From Acidobacteriota bacterium (GTDB lineage: Bacteria; Acidobacteriota; Vicinamibacteria; Vicinamibacterales; CAVVIG01), in contig QHWK01000056.1 in NCBI GenBank assembly GCA_003223775.1, positions 1-7,344 of the forward strand: a DNA stretch of 7,344 bases, in the 5' to 3' direction. Numbering within the stretch: position 1 is the first letter of the stretch; every line of letters begins with the position of its first letter. Of this stretch, positions 5,835 through 7,344 are shown in pieces. The translations under genes and the position numbers were made by a program. The notes below the pieces were generated by a model. It was not told the origin of the DNA, searched no databases, and saw nothing but the letters and a program-made list of their open reading frames with translations.

Positions 5835-6896
5835 ATGAAGTTCCTTGGTCTGGTGTTGAAGAGCGCGCGCCGCAGCGGCACCGAAGCGAGCTCCTCGACG
5901 CGCATCGTCACGATTCGATCGACGTCGCTCATCTTCTCGATGCCGACGAGCCACGCCGAGACGATCAGGAGCACGCCTGGCGTGCAGGACCTTACCTGGG
6001 CGAACTGGTTCGGCGGCATCTACAAGGATCCGCAGAATTTCTTCGCGAACATCGCGATCGAGCCGGTGAGCTACCTGCGGATGTATCCCGAGATCGTGCT
6101 CGCGCCCGAGGCGCGCGCGGCGTTCGTCGAGGATCGCACCGCCTGCATCGTCGGCGAGGGCCTCGCGCGGCGCTACGGCTTCAAGCTCGGCGACAAGATC
6201 ACGCTGAAGGTCGGCATCCCGACCTACGGGACCGAGGACTACGACTTCACGGTCCGCGGCGTCTACAAGAGCGGCGGCGCGGCGGTCGACAACCAGTCGA
6301 TGTTCTTCCACTGGAAGTACGTCGACGAGCGCTCGCTCGTGAAGGGGCAGGCGGGCTGGTACGTGATCAAGGTCGCGAACCCCGATCAGGCCGCGCAGGT
6401 CTCCGCCGCGATCGATCAGAAGTTCGCGAACTCGCCGTACGAGACGAAGACCGACACGGAGCGCGCCTTCCAGAGCTCGTTCGTCTCGATGTTCGGCAAC
6501 CTGAGCCTGCTGCTCGGCAGCATCTCGCTCGCGGTCGTGATCACGACGCTCTTCGTGGCCGGCAACACGATGGCGATGTCGGTACGCGAGCGCACGACGG
6601 AGATCGCCGTCATGCGCACGCTCGGCTTCCCCTCGTCCACGATCTTCCTGCTCGTCGCCGGCGAAGCGCTCCTGATGTCGATCATCGGCGGCGTGCTCGG
6701 CGTCGGCCTCGCGCGGGTGATCGTGAACCCGAATCTGATCCAGGCCGGCGCGTTCATCCCGGTGTTCGGCGTCAACAACACGAATGCCGCCGTCGGACTC
6801 GGGCTCAGCGCGTTCATCGGCCTCGTCGCCGGTTTCATTCCCGCGACGATGGCGTCGCGGTTGAAGATTGTGGACGCGCTTCGGCGGGCCGCATAG
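5835..6896 (+). CDS. ABC exporter permease 1 (FtsX/MacB-like), apparently lacking the first transmembrane helix
   Basis: The product has 353 residues. A periplasmic MacB-like core domain runs from about 20 to 215 (RIVTIRSTSL..., then PGVQDLTWANWFGGIYKDPQNFF). Three C-terminal helices follow at about 222-243, 267-292 and 317-339, with the cytoplasmic signature RERTTEIAVMRTLGFPSSTI between the first two, as in FtsX domains. Family members normally start with a short basic segment, a transmembrane helix and then the periplasmic domain. Here the basic start (MKFLGLVLKSARRS) joins directly to GTEASSSTRIVTI, with no hydrophobic segment. I infer an in-frame loss of roughly 35-50 residues near codon 14 (about nt 5876). 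The protein may be misfolded or non-functional, or the assembly may be wrong at this point. A GAGGA ribosome binding site (5825-5829) supports the start. Related MacB-PCD and FtsX permeases work as dimers, here presumably with permease 2. Confidence 0.88.
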   Translation: MKFLGLVLKSARRSGTEASSSTRIVTIRSTSLIFSMPTSHAETIRSTPGVQDLTWANWFGGIYKDPQNFFANIAIEPVSYLRMYPEIVLAPEARAAFVEDRTACIVGEGLARRYGFKLGDKITLKVGIPTYGTEDYDFTVRGVYKSGGAAVDNQSMFFHWKYVDERSLVKGQAGWYVIKVANPDQAAQVSAAIDQKFANSPYETKTDTERAFQSSFVSMFGNLSLLLGSISLAVVITTLFVAGNTMAMSVRERTTEIAVMRTLGFPSSTIFLLVAGEALLMSIIGGVLGVGLARVIVNPNLIQAGAFIPVFGVNNTNAAVGLGLSAFIGLVAGFIPATMASRLKIVDALRRAA

Positions 6897-6904
6897 GGGC
6901 TCGG

Positions 6905-6972
6905 GGGCTGGGGGCTAGCTGTTGGCGACCCTGAAAGGGTCGCCCTACATTCCACGGCTAGCCCCCAAGCCC
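6905..6972 (+). repeat. Nested inverted-repeat structure between permease genes
   Basis: Outer arms GGGGGCTAGC (6910-6919) and GCTAGCCCCC (6957-6966) pair perfectly. They are extended by GGGCT (6905-6909) with AGCCC (6968-6972) after one bulged base. The inner part holds the second copy of the 26-bp hairpin repeat. The structure fills most of the 90-nt gap between the permease genes. No T tract follows, so termination is doubtful. Confidence 0.8.
6924..6949 (-). repeat. REP-like hairpin repeat, copy 2 (after permease 1)
   Basis: This is the exact reverse complement, over 26 bases, of the element at 5799-5824. Its stem is 6924-6932 with 6936-6944 around a GAA loop, followed by CTACA. Together the two copies flank permease 1 as an inverted pair 1.1 kb apart. 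Confidence 0.9.
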
Positions 6973-6986
6973 AGACGTGATACAGC

Positions 6987-7344
6987 ATGGGATTGATAGC
7001 AAACTACAACCTGCGCTCGATGATCGTTCGCAAGAGCACGGCCGCGATGACCGCCGGCGGGATCGCCATGGTGGTCGCCGTGTTCGTGATGACGCTCGCC
7101 ATCGCGCAGGGCTTCCGCGCGACGCTCGTCGCGAGCGGCTCGCCCGGCAACGCGATCGTCCTGCGCAAGGGCGCGACGGCGGAGACCGTGAGCGCCGTCC
7201 TTCGCGCCGACCTGCCGATCGTCGACAGCCTGCCGCAGGTGGCGCGCGACGCGGGCGGCCGTCCGCTCACCTCGCCGGAGCTCGTCGTCATCATCGCGCT
7301 GCCGCGCCAGTCCGACAACCAGCCGGCGAACGTGCCGGTGCGCG
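6987..7344 (+). CDS. ABC exporter permease 2 (FtsX/MacB-like), partial at right edge
   Basis: 119 complete codons are visible from the ATG at 6987, with no stop before the window ends. The start MGLIANYNLRSMIVRKSTAAMTAGG is a typical N-terminus of the second permease in these operons. A clear first transmembrane helix follows at about residues 22-41 (GGIAMVVAVFVMTLAIAQGF), then the beginning of a periplasmic domain (SGSPGNAIVLRKGATAETVS...). It therefore keeps the element that permease 1 lacks. No strong Shine-Dalgarno precedes the ATG; the start is chosen because the YNLR segment just after it is characteristic, and a later ATG at 7020 would cut that off. It presumably pairs with permease 1 and the ATPase. 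The C-terminal FtsX helices lie outside the window. Confidence 0.88.
   Translation, partial: MGLIANYNLRSMIVRKSTAAMTAGGIAMVVAVFVMTLAIAQGFRATLVASGSPGNAIVLRKGATAETVSAVLRADLPIVDSLPQVARDAGGRPLTSPELVVIIALPRQSDNQPANVPVR

Noticed and set aside
1..7344. CRISPR array, tRNA or rRNA genes, insertion sequence with transposase, toxin-antitoxin or phage genes
   Set aside because: No repeat-spacer pattern, tRNA-like fold, transposase motif or phage protein was seen. The window is ordinary chromosomal coding DNA apart from the short repeats reported.

Overview
This is a high-GC bacterial window with strong third-position GC bias. The combination of a TolB-propeller metallopeptidase, an ECF sigma/anti-sigma pair, a TlpA-like thioredoxin, a split-permease MacAB-like exporter and short palindromic interspersed repeats suggests Acidobacteriota, perhaps a Vicinamibacteria-type soil genome. 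That assignment is inference from gene style; there is no rRNA or other phylogenetic marker in the window.

Layout. (1) Bases 1-1332, minus strand: the first 444 codons of a secreted zinc metallopeptidase (HELTH motif) followed by a TolB-like beta-propeller, running off the left edge. (2) 1333-1523: a divergent promoter region with no gene. (3) 1524-3475, plus strand: an ECF sigma factor, its membrane-spanning zinc-finger anti-sigma factor (8-nt overlap) and a TlpA/ResA-like thioredoxin. A 74-codon Cys-containing, acidic-tailed small protein (3491-3715) follows, with its own TATAAT box so close to the ATG that a leaderless mRNA is likely. (4) 3814 to the right edge, plus strand: a MacAB/LolCDE-style ABC exporter made of a periplasmic adaptor, an ATPase, permease 1 and permease 2 (partial).

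The genes form two functional groups. One is an envelope-stress or redox regulatory unit, in which a transmembrane anti-sigma with periplasmic cysteines sits beside a periplasmic-facing thioredoxin. The other is a tripartite efflux or export operon. No wholly new system is evident. The most unusual signals are: an apparent loss of the first transmembrane helix from permease 1; two exact 26-bp inverted copies of a hairpin repeat flanking that gene; a 16-bp perfect palindrome inserted in frame in the adaptor gene; and a 7-bp tandem repeat forming the anti-sigma linker just before its membrane helix.
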